Positions 1 through 12,200 of a stretch of 64,000 bases of DNA are shown here, piece after piece. The stretch is taken from positions 15,059,344-15,123,343 of the forward strand of contig NC_012877.2 of the NCBI RefSeq assembly GCF_000003195.3, written 5' to 3'. The notes below the pieces were generated by a model, which worked only from the letters and a program-made list of their open reading frames with translations, was not told the DNA's origin and made no database searches. Source of the DNA: Sorghum bicolor. Its lineage: Eukaryota > Streptophyta > Magnoliopsida > Poales > Poaceae. Each line of letters begins with the position of its first letter. Position 1 is the stretch's first letter. Position numbers and translations under genes: made by a program.

Positions 1-1142
1 ATTTTTCCACAATGAACGTGAGTGTACTAATTCAGATTCAAGATCGCCTAAGGATAACTATATAATTATTTTTGTGGGAAGAGAGGAAGTTTCCTAAGAG
101 TTCTCTAGTTGATCTAAGAATCAAGAATTACTTCAAAGATTATTTATTTCGGGACATCAGAACACTAACCACAGAAAGAGATGAGAAGGGGGCTAGGAAG
201 CTCTGACTATGGTCCTACAAACACCGATCCGAACGAGGTGGAATACGTCGACCATTAGGGTTGTCACTACCCTAGGGCTACCACAACAATCCGCACGATT
301 GGGTACAATTCCAGGTAATTGCAAGACTAAACACCACGTCTAATCTATTAATTTCTACTCTAGTGTTATAAAGACTAGAGCACTTGATGCAAGTAGGAAT
401 CCAATAAATAACTTGAATGTAAATAAAAGTAATTAAATAACTCCGGAATTATGAATTGAAGAACTTGGAGAACGAACCAGTTGCTGCAAAAGTATAATGT
501 TGAGGAAGATCCGACAGAACCTGCTCCTCCTACGCCCTCCTCTTCTCTCTCCCTATTTTCTAGATTACAACTAGAACTAACTAGAACTAGAACTAGAGGA
601 ACTAGAACTAGAACTAGATGAACTAGAGGGATCCTCTCTACTTGGATGAAGAATTGAAACCCTAGCTTTGATTCTGTAGAAGAGGTATGATCTCCAGGGG
701 CCAGGGGTCCTTGCTTATATAGTCCAGTCAGGTGAATCTGGGCCGTCGGATCAAACCGACATTGATTGAATGGTTATCCTTGATCCTTTAGGTCGGTGGA
801 GCGTAATCCGCAAGACGGGTCCTGATTGGACTCTAACTCAGGGCGGGCGCCCTAGGGGGGAGGGCGGGCGCTCTGTCCCCAGGCCCGATCGCCTTCCCGT
901 TCGTTCCCGTGGCATCTAGAGTCTTCTAGATTATGGAAAATTGCGTGGCATGTTAATATCTCTATGTAAACCCTACATGTGGGCCTTTCCTCCATATTTC
1001 CTGATGACACCCTGTAGAAATAGACAAACACCAAAACTCGTGGAATTCTGTCACATAAAACCCTAAGTCTAGGTGTTGATTGCATTTGGATCCTTTTCCA
1101 TGATTAGTTGACGGTTAAATGTGAGCATTAAGGACCGTCAAC
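1..1142 (-). repeat. K-type Athila-like LTR, partial, minus strand
   Basis: Read on the minus strand, the segment begins at 1142 with TGTTGACGGTCCTTAATGCT and follows the K-type LTR seen complete at 28658-29922: the GGGCGCCC-rich U3 block (about 843-872), a TATA-like stretch, the CTAGTT-rich stretch (about 560-625) and the R/U5 part. The far end of the LTR lies outside the window. Whether it is a 5', 3' or solo LTR cannot be decided. Confidence 0.85.
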
Positions 1143-1619
1143 ATGCATCAAGTGCTCTAGTCTTTGAAACGCTAGAGTAGTAATTAATAGATTAGACATG
1201 GTGTTTAGTCTTACATTACTTGGAATTACACCCAATCCTGCAGATTGTTGTGGTAGCCCTAGGGTAGTGACAGCCCTAACGGTCGACGTATTCCATCTCA
1301 TTTGGATCGGTGTTTGTAGGACCGAAGTCAGAGCTTCCTAGCCCCCTTCTCATCTCTTTCTATGGTTAGTGTTTTGATGTCCTGAAATAAATAATCTTTG
1401 AAGTAATTCTTGATTCTTAGATCAACTAGGGAACTCTCAGGAAACTTCCTCTCTTCCCACCAAAAATAATTATATAGTTATCCTTGGGTGATCTTGAATC
1501 TTAATTAGTACACTCACGTTCCCTATGGAAAATCGATACTCTGGAATACTCCTGGGTGAAAGCTACATCAGTATCCGTGCGCTTGCGGATTTTTCTGTTT
1601 GCGTTTAAAATACCCAACA
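1143..1619 (+). repeat. K-type LTR, 3' part, plus strand
   Basis: The sequence from TGCATCAAGTGCTCTAG to the terminal AAAATACCCAACA matches the last 480 bp or so of the K LTRs (compare 29448-29922), including the U5 hairpin ATCCGTGCGCTTGCGGAT. No primer-binding site follows, so this is the outer end of a 3' or solo LTR. Its front half is missing because the minus-strand LTR at 1-1142 is inserted exactly at 1142/1143. Confidence 0.8.
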
Positions 1620-2960
1620 CACTACAAGTGGCAAACGGTTTTACCGCAAGCGGACAGTAGTCAATGCAGCACTTCACCAGGAGTATTCCAGGTATCGTAT
1701 TTTCCACGGGGAACAAGAAGTGGATTAACTAGACCAATTGAGTTGTCAGATGATGATCAAAGGGCTTAGGATTGGGTGGAGAGGTATTTCTAGTATTTAG
1801 CTTATGGCTAAGCTATCCTAAGTATACTGAGAGTTAACTCCCTTCCTACTGTGGCCGATAGGTGAAAAGGGTGTGGCGAAACACTTCCCTAGGCAGCTAC
1901 CATGCAGGCCAACTATTATTTGCAAGTTGCCTAACAACACACTGAAGAGAACTCCTAAGGTCTAGCAGAGGCCTGTCATGCTTCGCTGCTGGCGTTCTTC
2001 AGGTGCGACAAGAAGTCCACAAGGACAGACTTAGTCTAAACACCACGTCTACACTAATTCTACTACTCTAGACCCAACTAAGGTTTCAAGCACTTCACAT
2101 AAGGCAAAGCAATGTGCCAGTAGGCCAGTTGTATACTTAAAATGAACTAAGATAGAAAGTAAATACTGGGAGTACTCAGATGAAAGACAACTAGAAGGAA
2201 GACTTACTAGAAGACAAGCATCCACTAAGGTGCTCCTGGGAGAAGACTCCCAACAAGCCGAGACTTCTCCTCGGGGAACTCGTCACTCTCTTGCCTCTAT
2301 TCTCACACTTAGCTAAGAGTAGCTCTTCCTAAGATACATCATGCTTAACTAGGCTCTCTAAGGGGGTATTTATGGGGGAGAGATGGAGTAGGGGCTACTC
2401 CAGTGCCACATCAGCGATCCATGAGCTCCCTCTTCTCCACAGTTGGATCAAACGGACCTTCCCACTGCCATAGATCAAGGGTGGAGGTATTTCCACACAT
2501 GTTTGGCGTGTGGAAGGTCGGTGGAGGCAAACCGACCTTGGGGGCCCACATGTTAGGGTCAGCCAACCGACCTATTGCTTCCATGAGGGCTCCACCAAGC
2601 TTCTAGAAGGTGCTGAGGTCGGTGGTAGTGTGGGCCAGGTGGGACCCCACCAAAGGTGGGTCGGCCGACCTACGCTTGGGGGGGTTGGCCCATCACCTTG
2701 CTCCACATGTTGTCCCCACTTGTCATCTTCAATCTTTTGTTGATTTGTGGTGGTTTTGGTTCTTGATCATCTTTGCTTCATTTGAGCTTGATTAGGCTTG
2801 ATTAGTGGCTGTATGCACCTGCATCCAAATAATGACATGTACATATAGAACCAAGTGAATTGTACCTATGTTACTACTTAGTTGCTTGGTGTTATCCCCA
2901 AAACTTAACCATTGTTGATGGTTTTAGTGGTCGAAAACCATAGTGAAAATACCATCAACA
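1620..2960 (-). repeat. Unclassified LTR-like segment, minus strand
   Basis: On the minus strand it starts at 2960 with TGTTGATGG and carries a possible TATA element (ATAAATA, about 2366-2372). Near its other end is a U5-like stretch (a GGAATACTCC motif and a CCGCTTGCGG hairpin) resembling that of the Athila-like LTRs. No coding capacity is visible. The left boundary near 1620-1630 is uncertain and no target-site duplication was found, so it may be a solo or broken LTR. Confidence 0.5.
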
Positions 2961-4394
2961 GCTAGGCATGACACTATACGACACGATGGCTTAGCCATGC
3001 TATGCCTGATAGTGCCACCGTGTCGATGTTCGGCCCAAGCACGGCCTTATGGTTGGTTAGCCATGCCGTGTTGTGCCCATCAGCACTGCAGCCCATCGTG
3101 CCTCCATGCCAGCTTGAACAACTGCAAGGCACCATCGTTGTGGCACATGAGGCCATTATCGTCGCTCATGAAGGAGCTTGGGGATGCACCACCACTACCC
3201 CCTATGCATGTGCAGATGTGCCCCTACCAAGCGCCACCGCCACCGCAGCGACTCTCCCGGTCATCATGTCACTGCAGCAGTACCTCGGGTGAACACCGTG
3301 GAGCCATCACAGCGTCTTGCCAGACTATCACATTGTCATCGTAGACATGTCTAGAGGGGAGAAGACGCAGGAGTAGGAGAGGGAGTGGCCTGGGACCTAT
3401 GACGATTGGCCTGGCAAGCTAGAGTAGAGGTTTGGTCATATTGGATTGAGACTATTGGAGGAGCAAGGAAGAGAGAAATTGTAGCTAGGAGGGAGGAAAA
3501 TGAGAGAGAATGAGGACGGAGGTAGCTTTTATACCTAGGTTTTCTATCTAGTGGTACATTTAGTGGTCAGGATTGCTAGAAGTTCATCGAATGGCTGAAA
3601 TTGATTGGGCCACCATCGTGCCGCCCTATTATCCATGTCGTGTCTGGGCCGATATTACAGGCTAACATGGCAGGCCCAGGCACGGCACTATGATCGGGCC
3701 AAGCCAAGCACGAGCACGGTGTGATGTGGGCCAGACTATGCCTGGGCCATGTTTCTTCATGTCATGCCTAGGCTGGCCCATAGTGCCCATGCCAAATGGC
3801 CAAATATAGCACCAGCTCACGCATTGTCGTCCTTCGAGGAGTTGACCTCAGGGTAGGTGGATGCTGGTGGCATGGCGTTGAGGTTAAGAATTCACCTTAG
3901 ATGGTGTCCAGCAAGATCTGCATAGGCACTTAGGGAAGTGCTCACAGAAGAGGGTGGTGCAGTCGGTTGCCTCCCTACAAGACAGGGAAGTGCTTGCGGC
4001 TGCATTCCTCAGTCTATAGGGGAGTGAGGGTGATACAGTCGCTTGCCTCCCTGGCATCGGGTTTGATCCCGAGCATAGTGGTGGTGGGGCTCTTTGCCTT
4101 GAAGACGATGCGCCTGCCGTCCCATTCACTGTCCGAGGCATACTAGACATGTTGATCGTACTCTAAGGTGGGATAGAAGGGCATACTATACCATGGCTCC
4201 ATGGGCTCTCCCCCTAATTAGTCATGGATTAGATGTGCTGATCGTCATATGAGGTGGGTTAGCAGGGCATGCCAGGGCGTTCCTAGCCCTAGATATGGCA
4301 CCGGAAGTCCCCTATCTCTGTCTCACCCATCGAGCGTGTCCAGAGTGTGTGACCAGAATGTCTCTCTGCCCCTACTAGGGTGGGAGAGGCTCAT
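2961..4394. other. Unidentified GC-rich decayed repeat
   Basis: No convincing gene. The two flanks (about 2961-3110 and 3600-3800) share degenerate, partly inverted stretches rich in GGCCC and GCACGG words, a look common at the ends of grass hAT-like DNA transposons. I cannot define terminal inverted repeats or a target duplication. The middle has short open frames on both strands with no recognisable domain. The region from about 3830 to 4394 shows nothing I can name. Element J0 inserted at its right end. Confidence 0.3.
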
Positions 4395-6027
4395 TGTTGA
4401 CGGTCCTTAAGTATCAATTTAGTTATCAAATAAATAAAGAAAAGGATCTAAATGCAATCAACATCTAGACTTAGGGTTTTATCTGATAGAATTCCACGAG
4501 TTTTGGTGTTTGTCTAATTCTGCAGGGCGTTATCAGGAAATACAGAAGAAAGGCCCACACGTCAGGATTACATAGAGATATTAATGAGCCGCGCAATTAT
4601 CTTACATCTAGAAGAGTCCAGAAGCCACGGGAACGAACGGGAGACCGGATGGGCTCGGGGGCAGGGCACCCGCCCTGGCCAGGAGTCCAATCAGAACTCT
4701 CTTTCGGGATTACGCTCCACCGAACTAAAGGATCAAGGATAACCATTCAATCAATGTCAGTTTGATTCAACAACCCATATTCACTTGGAGGGACTATAAA
4801 ACTAGACCCCCTGGCCCCTGGAGGAGCTGACCTCTCAACCCTAATTCATTATTCATCAAGGGAGAAGAAGCCTCTGATCAAGCCTAGAGCCACCACATCA
4901 ATTAGACATCTAGATTAGCATAGATACATAGGATTAGAACTAGAAGGAGTCAATCTTTGATTGGTTTCTGGGTCTGTCAAGAGGATTCTTGGTAATTCTC
5001 TAATTGTTCTTCTAATTGTTCATTTTTGTTCTTCAATATTATGAATATGACTTTGTTCTACTTCAATATATTGCTTATGACTTTGCTCTACTTGTTTATA
5101 TTCGCAATTATATTGTTCTTAGTTTGTAATAGTTATATACTTGGCTTAGTTAGATTGGAATTATATACATGTTTAGGATCGTATAGCGTTTATCCATCGG
5201 ATCCATGGGTAAATGATAGATATTGTGTAGGCGTGGTGCGTATACCGTATTTATCTGCGATTGTACCCTATATGCCAGATCGCGGGGTAGTTCGTGATAG
5301 TGACAACTTCATTGATTCTTATATAGTCTCCCTTTTGTGTATAAGGCTGGCAGAGCAACATTATTATAGCGGAGTGATTGCTATGTTTCTCATTTACCTT
5401 GATAATATCACTATGCATGGGCGTAATCTTGTCTCACAATGATTGCTAAGTATAATTGCACTAACTATGATATGCTAGACTGTATAGTTAAGAATAACTT
5501 AGGAAATATTCTTGTAGTTCGTCCTAATTCCATGCTAATGATTTGCTAGAATATCTAATTGAGGTGCTTATCATATTTATATGTGGCTAAGTTATGCTGA
5601 TCATATTAATTATCTTTGTCACTATTCATCACTTTATATATCCTTTATGTGACACTTATCTCTGTATGAAAGAGTTAGATAAACATTATCAATTATACAT
5701 GCAATGATAGATACTCAATTCTATATTCCATTCTATAATCAACATTGATGGTTACTAATCCCTTCCCAGTGGTAAAAATATAAATAACGATACGTGGAAT
5801 ACTTCACGGTTAAAATGCTACATCGGTATTAATCTGTGCGCTTGCAGATCCCATTTGTTATTTATTTATATGAGCAATTGCATATTTCAATACCGCGTCT
5901 CTTATGTCATGCTGGGGATGACAACTTGGCTTAAGTGGCATGAGGGATAGGTTTGGCATTTTTGGCACTGTTACCAGAATTAGAAAACTAAGTCTACTTT
6001 TGGTAATGATGTTAAGAATACCCAACA
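4395..6027 (+). repeat. J0 5' LTR
   Basis: Starts TGTTGACGGTCCTTAAGTAT and ends AAGAATACCCAACA, directly before a tRNA-Asp-type primer site. TATAAA lies at 4795-4800. The U5 hairpin ATCTGTGCGCTTGCAGAT is at 5832-5849. It carries the J-specific middle part (about 5026-5800). An open frame of 138 codons at 5026-5442 recurs in the other J LTRs but has no domain and drifts freely, so I treat it as non-coding. Confidence 0.92.
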
Positions 6028-6035
6028 AGCATTTT

Positions 6036-6053
6036 TGGCACCGTTGCCGGGGA
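6036..6053 (+). other. Primer-binding site (tRNA-Asp type), J0
   Basis: TGGCACCGTTGCCGGGGA, 8 bp after the LTR end. It is one base off the TGGCGCC form seen in J and K1. This motif is the known Athila-type minus-strand primer site complementary to tRNA-Asp. Confidence 0.85.
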
Positions 6054-6186
6054 AGGTTGATTACTAATATGTAATGAATATGGAATTTTGAGTCATCATT
6101 CGCATCACTAATATGATTAAGCTTATCAATTCTCTTATACAGTTTTACCCTGATATTTTTCTATTTTATCTTATGTAGGGTAATGT

Positions 6187-7773
6187 ATGAGTAGAAGACA
6201 TCTTCCAGGAAATTGTGTTGACAATCCCGAAGCGTTATTCAGAAAAACAAGGGCCAAGCTCAAGAAGAGATCATCAACACTTCAGCACGAAGCTCCATCC
6301 AATCAAGAAGATCACCGGAACTTGTCTTCAGAATTGGAAGTAATGGCGAACAAATCGATCCGTGAGTTCTCAGCTCCCACTACGGACAACATCCATACTG
6401 GACCTGCTAGAGAGATTGATGGCAACTTTGAGCTCAAGCCTGGACTTATCAACATGGTGCAATCCAACCAGTTCTCTGGGAAAGCACATGAAGACGCTAG
6501 TGCTCATCTCCAACACTTTCTGGAGATTTGCAGCACATTTACCATATCTGGAGTCCCCAGAGATGCTATACTACTTCGCCTCTTCCCATTCTCACTATTA
6601 GGGAGAGCGAAGCAGTGGTTATATGCTACAAAGGAGAAGAATACTACGTGGGCACTCTGATCCATGAACTTTCTGGCTAAGTTCTTTCCCATGGGCAAGA
6701 CCAATGCTCTCCGTGGGAAGATTACAAGTTTTCAGCAACAGCATGACGAATCCGTTCCAGAAGCATGGGAGCGCTTCCAAGACTACATCCTAGAATGTCC
6801 CCATCATGGAATGGAGAACTGGCTACTAATGCAGACATTTTATCATGGACTCGGAAACAGTGCCCGAGAAACCATGGATGCTGCAGCTGGAGGAGCATTC
6901 TTATCACTCACCATATCACAAGCCACAGCTCTTGTGGAGAAGATGGCATCCAACTAAGGCTGGAATGAAGAGAGGACCCAGACACGCAAGAAAGGTGGAG
7001 GTATGCATCAGCTCAAGGAGGTAGACATGCTGTCTGCAAAGCTAGACCTGCTCATGATGAAGCTCAATGATAGAGCTGGAGATAAGAAGGAAGTTATGCA
7101 CATCTACTCTCACATGACTTGTGAGGAGTGTGGAGATACTAGACACTCAGGCAATCACTGCCCTCAGATGCTTGAGGATGTGAACTACATCAACAACAAC
7201 AACAATAACTACTACAACCGTCCTCAACAAAATTAAGGTTGGAATCAACAGAGGCTAAACTACTCAGTTAATTATCAAGGTAACAATTCTTACAACAATA
7301 ATAATTTTCAACATCTGAGAGAGTTAGTGTCTAATCAAGGAAAGCTAATGGATAACCTATCTAAGAAATTGGCATCTAATGATAAAATGCTAGAAAGTAT
7401 AAATAATAGAATGGATAATTGCTCTACTGCCATCAAGAATCAAATTAGCTTTAATAAAATGATTGAATCTCAGTTAAATCAAATAGCTGCTGCTGTTCCT
7501 GCTACTAACCCCAGTATACCATCACAATCGGAAGGATTAGAATCTGCAAATCTTGTAGACATGTTTGATGCAGGTAACTACTGGAGTAACCCCGTCACTA
7601 AAGTTAATACTGACCTTCTGCCGGTCAAGAGAGGTGATCCAGGATGCCCCGTCATCCCGATCTCCATCGTCATGGTGGACTTCCTAGAAGCACTCTGCGA
7701 CTTTGGCTCCAGCGTCAACATTATGCCCAGGGTACTCTATGAAAAATTCTTTATATATCCTTTATTAGAAACA
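6187..7773 (+). pseudogene. gag: Athila-like gag plus start of protease (J0)
   Basis: The start at 6187 follows the leader with no closer ATG; the J copy begins at the equivalent site. The product has an Athila-type capsid region (FELKPGLINMVQ near residue 80; LRLFPFSLLGRAKQWLY near 125-140), a CCHC zinc knuckle at 7120-7161 (CX2CX4HX4C), an Asn/Gln-rich stretch, and the start of a retropepsin-like domain with D-F-G at 7699-7707. In-frame stops lie at 6658, 6955 and 7234; the latter two are CAA to TAA relative to J. The protease is cut at the deletion junction. In an active element gag would form the particle that packages element RNA; this copy cannot. Confidence 0.85.
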
Positions 7774-7845
7774 ACATCTAGATTAGCATAGCTACATAGG
7801 ATTAGAACTAGAAGGAGTCAATCTTCGATTGGTTTCCAGATCTGT
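7774..7845 (+). repeat. J0 3' LTR fragment, left of Tat copy A
   Basis: Matches the interior of the J LTR from ACATCTAGATTAGCATAG to GGTTTCCAGATCTGT. Its last five bases, TCTGT (7841-7845), are the target-site duplication of Tat copy A. Confidence 0.85.
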
Positions 7846-8564
7846 TGTTGGTGCAAAAGCTGATCTGCAAACACAAAGGGCTAATACCCGATTCAAACGT
7901 TAAGGCGTGCCAGCCGATTTGACCTTACTATCGGCAAAGGTGGTAACTCGAACACTTTGGTCCCGACAACAGCGATGCGCCCGGATGTCACGGCCAAGAG
8001 GTATTCACGCGGAACTTGAGAACACGCCGAGCTTAAGTCGACGAATTCCTAAGAACTCGTAATGAAAAGGAAAAAGTATGACGAAGTCGTCGAAAGTAGA
8101 TGCTGGAATATGAGTAAAAACTTGTGTTTGATTGATTGATAGATGTCTCATTACAAGGCCCTAGGGTTTATATTTATACCCTGCTCAAAGAGCTACAACC
8201 AGACACGACTAGAACTCGAATTCCAAATTACACAGAATCCGTATACAAAATGATTTAAATAACCAAGGAAAACATAAAACTATCCCCCCGTGACAAACTG
8301 GAACACCTCCACAAGCCGATCGGTAGCTTCCAGACTCTCCCTCCATATCATCGGCAGACTCCCTCGTCATAGTCATCGGCAGACTTCCTTGTCGTAGCCA
8401 TCGGCACAGACACATCACCACCTATGGACTTAGTCATGTTCAACCCCTCCTCCATCAGCAACCATCCTCATCGGTAAATCATCCTGTAGATTAAACACCG
8501 CCGTCTTATCTTGCCGGCCTACACTTTACCAAACATGTACACGTGCCCAAAAACGGCGTCAACA
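7846..8564 (-). repeat. Tat copy A 3' LTR
   Basis: 719 bp, bounded by TGTTGGTGCAAAAGC and GGCGTCAACA on the plus strand. A minus-strand TATAAATA box lies at 8171-8178. It contains several GCCGAT/ATCGGC hexamers, clustered at 8300-8410 with a roughly 30 bp rhythm. Confidence 0.95.
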
Positions 8565-8577
8565 CATGCCCCCCAAT
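8565..8577 (-). other. Polypurine tract of Tat copy A
   Basis: On the minus strand AATTGGGGGGCATG abuts the 3' LTR, the expected position and composition of the plus-strand primer. Confidence 0.75.
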
Positions 8578-8754
8578 TTCGGAGTATGAAATCATTAATG
8601 CTGCGAAATTCTCTGCAGTAATGATGCTCTTTTCCGCAATTAATGCTCCTAACTTGGTAACCGACAACCTCAATCTGAACAAGTCTGATCCTATTCTTTT
8701 GCAGATTCCTCGAAATCCTCAACTTCCCAAACGGGCATTTCGATTTTAGTCGCA

Positions 8755-8884
8755 CATCAGCAATATTACCGTTACAAAGACTTGCCGATGGACTGACCAG
8801 GACGTTCGTACCTTATCTTTCCAAACGGCTATCTCCACTTTATTAGCTCATCGGCAATATGACCGTTACAAGACGCTGCCGATG
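8755..8884 (+). promoter_or_regulatory. Two upstream repeats with paired GCCGAT arms before the antisense gene
   Basis: Two direct repeats (8755-8790 and 8849-8884) each hold CATCGGCA, exactly 20 bases, then TGCCGATG, an inverted pair with 8-bp arms. The first copy has one mismatch (CATCAGCA). Both spacers contain ACCGTTACA, and GACTGACCAGG or GACCGACCAGG follows. They lie about 180-310 bp upstream of a TATA box. Position and symmetry suggest a binding site for a dimeric regulator; which protein binds is unknown. Confidence 0.6.
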
Positions 8885-9060
8885 GACCGACCAGGAGATC
8901 CCGCACAGTAAAATATCTCTGGATAATGACCGCCTCCTGTCAAATCACCTGCACAATCCCTTGATTACCGTGCGAACAGTTACCATATCTACCTCAGCAC
9001 CCTCGGATTTCACGGATGCAGCAAAGAGATAAGTCAGATTTGCCCTTGCCTGTTTTGTCC

Positions 9061-9069
9061 TATAAATAG
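9061..9069 (+). promoter_or_regulatory. TATA box of the antisense PMD gene
   Basis: TATAAATAG, a canonical plant TATA element, lies 158 bp before the predicted start codon and in the antisense direction relative to the retrotransposon. This supports an independent transcription unit. Confidence 0.7.
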
Positions 9070-9218
9070 TTCCTTCTCGGGTACTCCTTCTCCATCACAT
9101 CATTCCACAACTCCAACTTCACTTTCCCGGCGGCGGCGCTGTCCAAAGGCTCAAAGATCTTCGACGAAGTCCCTTCTTCACCACCTCCGAAGCTCTCAAA
9201 CATCTTCTCCGTGGTAAA

Positions 9219-12200
9219 ATGGCCGTCAACTTCATCGTTCCTGAGGTCAGTCCTTCGCGCCATCTGTTGTACTTTTCCTCGCACCCCTGTTCATCCGCAA
9301 TCCATCTTACTGAACATTTTCTCTCTTTTTTTTGTGTTTTTCTTTTCCATCTCCAAAACCACTAGGAATTGGCTAACAAAATTGTCATCCCCACCGATCA
9401 ACCACACCTCCAATGCCTTGGCCCGCTAGGGGATCCAGATCCAACCAACCTCATAAACGCAGAAACCAACAGGATCCCTTTTAGAGTAGAGAATTTTTCT
9501 TTGGATCTGTGGAAGGATACTTTTCGTTCCTGGCCCAGCCCTACCGTGGGGTGGAAGGATTGGTTCTTGAGGGTCAGCAACTCCAATGAAGTCCAGTGGG
9601 GCGAGAGAAAGCTAGACCAATGCATTAGGTTGTCCATTGCCGATATGCATAAGGTTGAATCACTGTTGATAGCTGCATCTTATTTCTGGTCAGACACCCT
9701 CAATGCCTTTGTCTTTGGCCATGGCCCTGCTTCCCCTACACTTGCCGATGTAGCTATGCTCACTGGCCTGGATGTATCTTTTGCCGATAGCACCCACTTC
9801 TTCGATACCAAACCCAGTGCTAAGGTAGAAACCCGCACCATCGGCGGCTGGTCGGGGTATATCCAAAAATACCGCAAAACAGGCTCTGTTGACACAAAAG
9901 AACAGACCTGCTTCTTGAACATGTGGCTAGACAAATTCGTATTTTGTGGCCGATCGGCAGGACCAACTTCCGTCTACCTAGCAGCAGCAGAAAATCTGGC
10001 CAATGGTGGCCGATTTCCCCTCGGCCGATACCTGCTTGGGGTAGCCTATCACCTCCTCCACCAAGTAACCAGGAAGCTCTTACACGGCCAGTCCATCGGT
10101 AACTTGGGAGGCCCTTGGTGGTTCATCAACATGTGGCTCAGCCTCCACATGCACAAGCATCTGGAGTTCAATCTCTTTGCACAGTGCTTTCCAAGGGACA
10201 TAGCAGAGAACCATGTGCTGGGTGAAGAAGAATCGGCAACACGCCCTCCCTTGAACTTCGGTGAAGCTGTCATAGTTCTGCCTGGCACAGGGGGTAATCC
10301 AGATCAGGTTAGCCGATTCTTCCAAACCTTGTACGAAGGTTTGGCCAGAGATGAGCGAGCATGGTTAGCTTATGATGACCCAGACACCGTGTTTCCTCTT
10401 GTTTTCAACCCGTTCGACAATGCTCTTGACAAGGACAATGAAGTAATGATGGCATTGGTGACTACCAGAGCCATACCAGTGAACTTCTTTGGCAGTGGAA
10501 AAACCTCTCCCCAGACTCATGAATTCTACAATCCATCGGCACTAGCTCGTCAGTTAGCTTTCGGCCAGCTGCCGATTGCACTCTGTTATGCCGATGTGAT
10601 AAAGCCCAGGGAAACCATCACCAGCCTCCTTGAATGGATTCGAGTAGCCCAGCTGCCATCAAGTGCCGATACAGATGTAGACCTGTCAGAGTGGATCCCG
10701 GCCGCCTTTATCACTCAGGCATACAAGCAGTGGTGGGCAGAATGGAAGGAGCACCTATTCTGCAAATCGGCTCTTTCGTATCGCGGCATGATCGATCCTG
10801 AGTACGAAGTTCCCACTGACACTGTAAGTATCTTTAAACCGATGTTTCAGTTTTTTTTTCCATTTTATTTCCATCGGTAATACACTTCTATGCCATCTTG
10901 CAGGTTGACAACATCCCTCCATCGGTCAGCAGGAGTGGCAAGCCGATTGACTTGTTTGCATCAGGTCCAATTTCCTCAATCGGCCACAACGCTCCTACCC
11001 TGGCCGCCATCGTGCATCGAGGCATACGCCTCAAAAAAGTCACCACCAGGAGAACTCAGACATCACCATCGGTAGCTGCTTCCACCCTAGCACAGGCTTT
11101 TAAGGTAACTGCTAAACCTCATCACTTATACCGATCTTACTTCTATATCGACTATATTAGTACTGACAAATTCTCTTTTCTGTAACAGCAAACCAGTGCA
11201 TCGGCAAGAACCAAAAGCAAAGGTGCCGATGCCCCCCAATCCAGCCAGCAAAAGAGAAAGGGTGCCAAAGGTACTAAAGCACAGGCAAAGCGCCAGAGAG
11301 TAGCAACTCCCCCTCCTCCTCCAGCATCTCCAATTCCGGCGGAGTCTTCCCCTTCTTCTCCAGAAGTTCAGACGCAACAAGTACCATCTCCCCCACCAAT
11401 GCAAGAAGCACCATAGGTGGAAGAACCTCAACAAGAAGTACCTCAGCCAGAAGACACATCGGCTGATGTACATGAACCAACTGCCGATCTAGCAGGTTCC
11501 ATCATAGCATCAGTGGTCTCTTCCATCCAGACAAGAACTGCCCTTCCTCAAGGTAACACATTTTATTACTGCCGATGAATTTATTCCTTTTCGGTCTTAT
11601 AACCCCTTCTGTTAATTTTCAGCTGACGTAGCTCCATCGGCAACTCTGGCCGATCAACCCGTGGCCCCATCGACATCTTCCAGTCAGAGGTGAGAGATTG
11701 CCTTGAAACAAGTAAGCTATCCAATCTCCATCCATATTATTTACCGATGCTCTGACCATGGAATGACCCACTTTGTCCTCCTTTTCAGGAACAGGACTCT
11801 CCTGACAGCCTATTCTCCTTCGCCATTGATATCTCCGAAGACGAAGGTGAGGAAGCAAGTTCCTCCCAGGCAGTTGGAATCACATCAGCAGAGATCAGGG
11901 CCAAGCTAGAAGAACTGTCAGCTCTCCTTCATCAAGACACAGCTCAACTGGTCGATGATTCTGACCCAGCCAACGTTCTGTTCAAGGCCCTCAGAGGCCA
12001 GATTCCTGCCGATACCGAGGAAACCCTCTTCCAGGCCGCACATCTGGAGAGTCGTCAGCTGCAGTACCAGAGGGCCGCCCGGCGCCTTGCCGATAGAGCT
12101 GCTCAGACCCGGCTTTCTGAGGAGATGATGAAAGAGAAGCTCCTGACCGATGAGAAGCACAAGACCATCGGTACCTTGAAGTCATCTGGCGAAGCATTGA

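Noticed and set aside
2943..3344. 133-codon frame in GC-rich DNA
   Set aside because: Overlapping open frames on both strands follow from base composition; no domain or partner copy.
5026..5442. A 138-codon open frame, also at 18144-18560 and 26259-26738
   Set aside because: It lies inside J-type LTRs, begins in a low-complexity TTC/ATT stretch, has no domain, and is broken in the 40649 copy. Repetition is due to LTR copies, not gene conservation.
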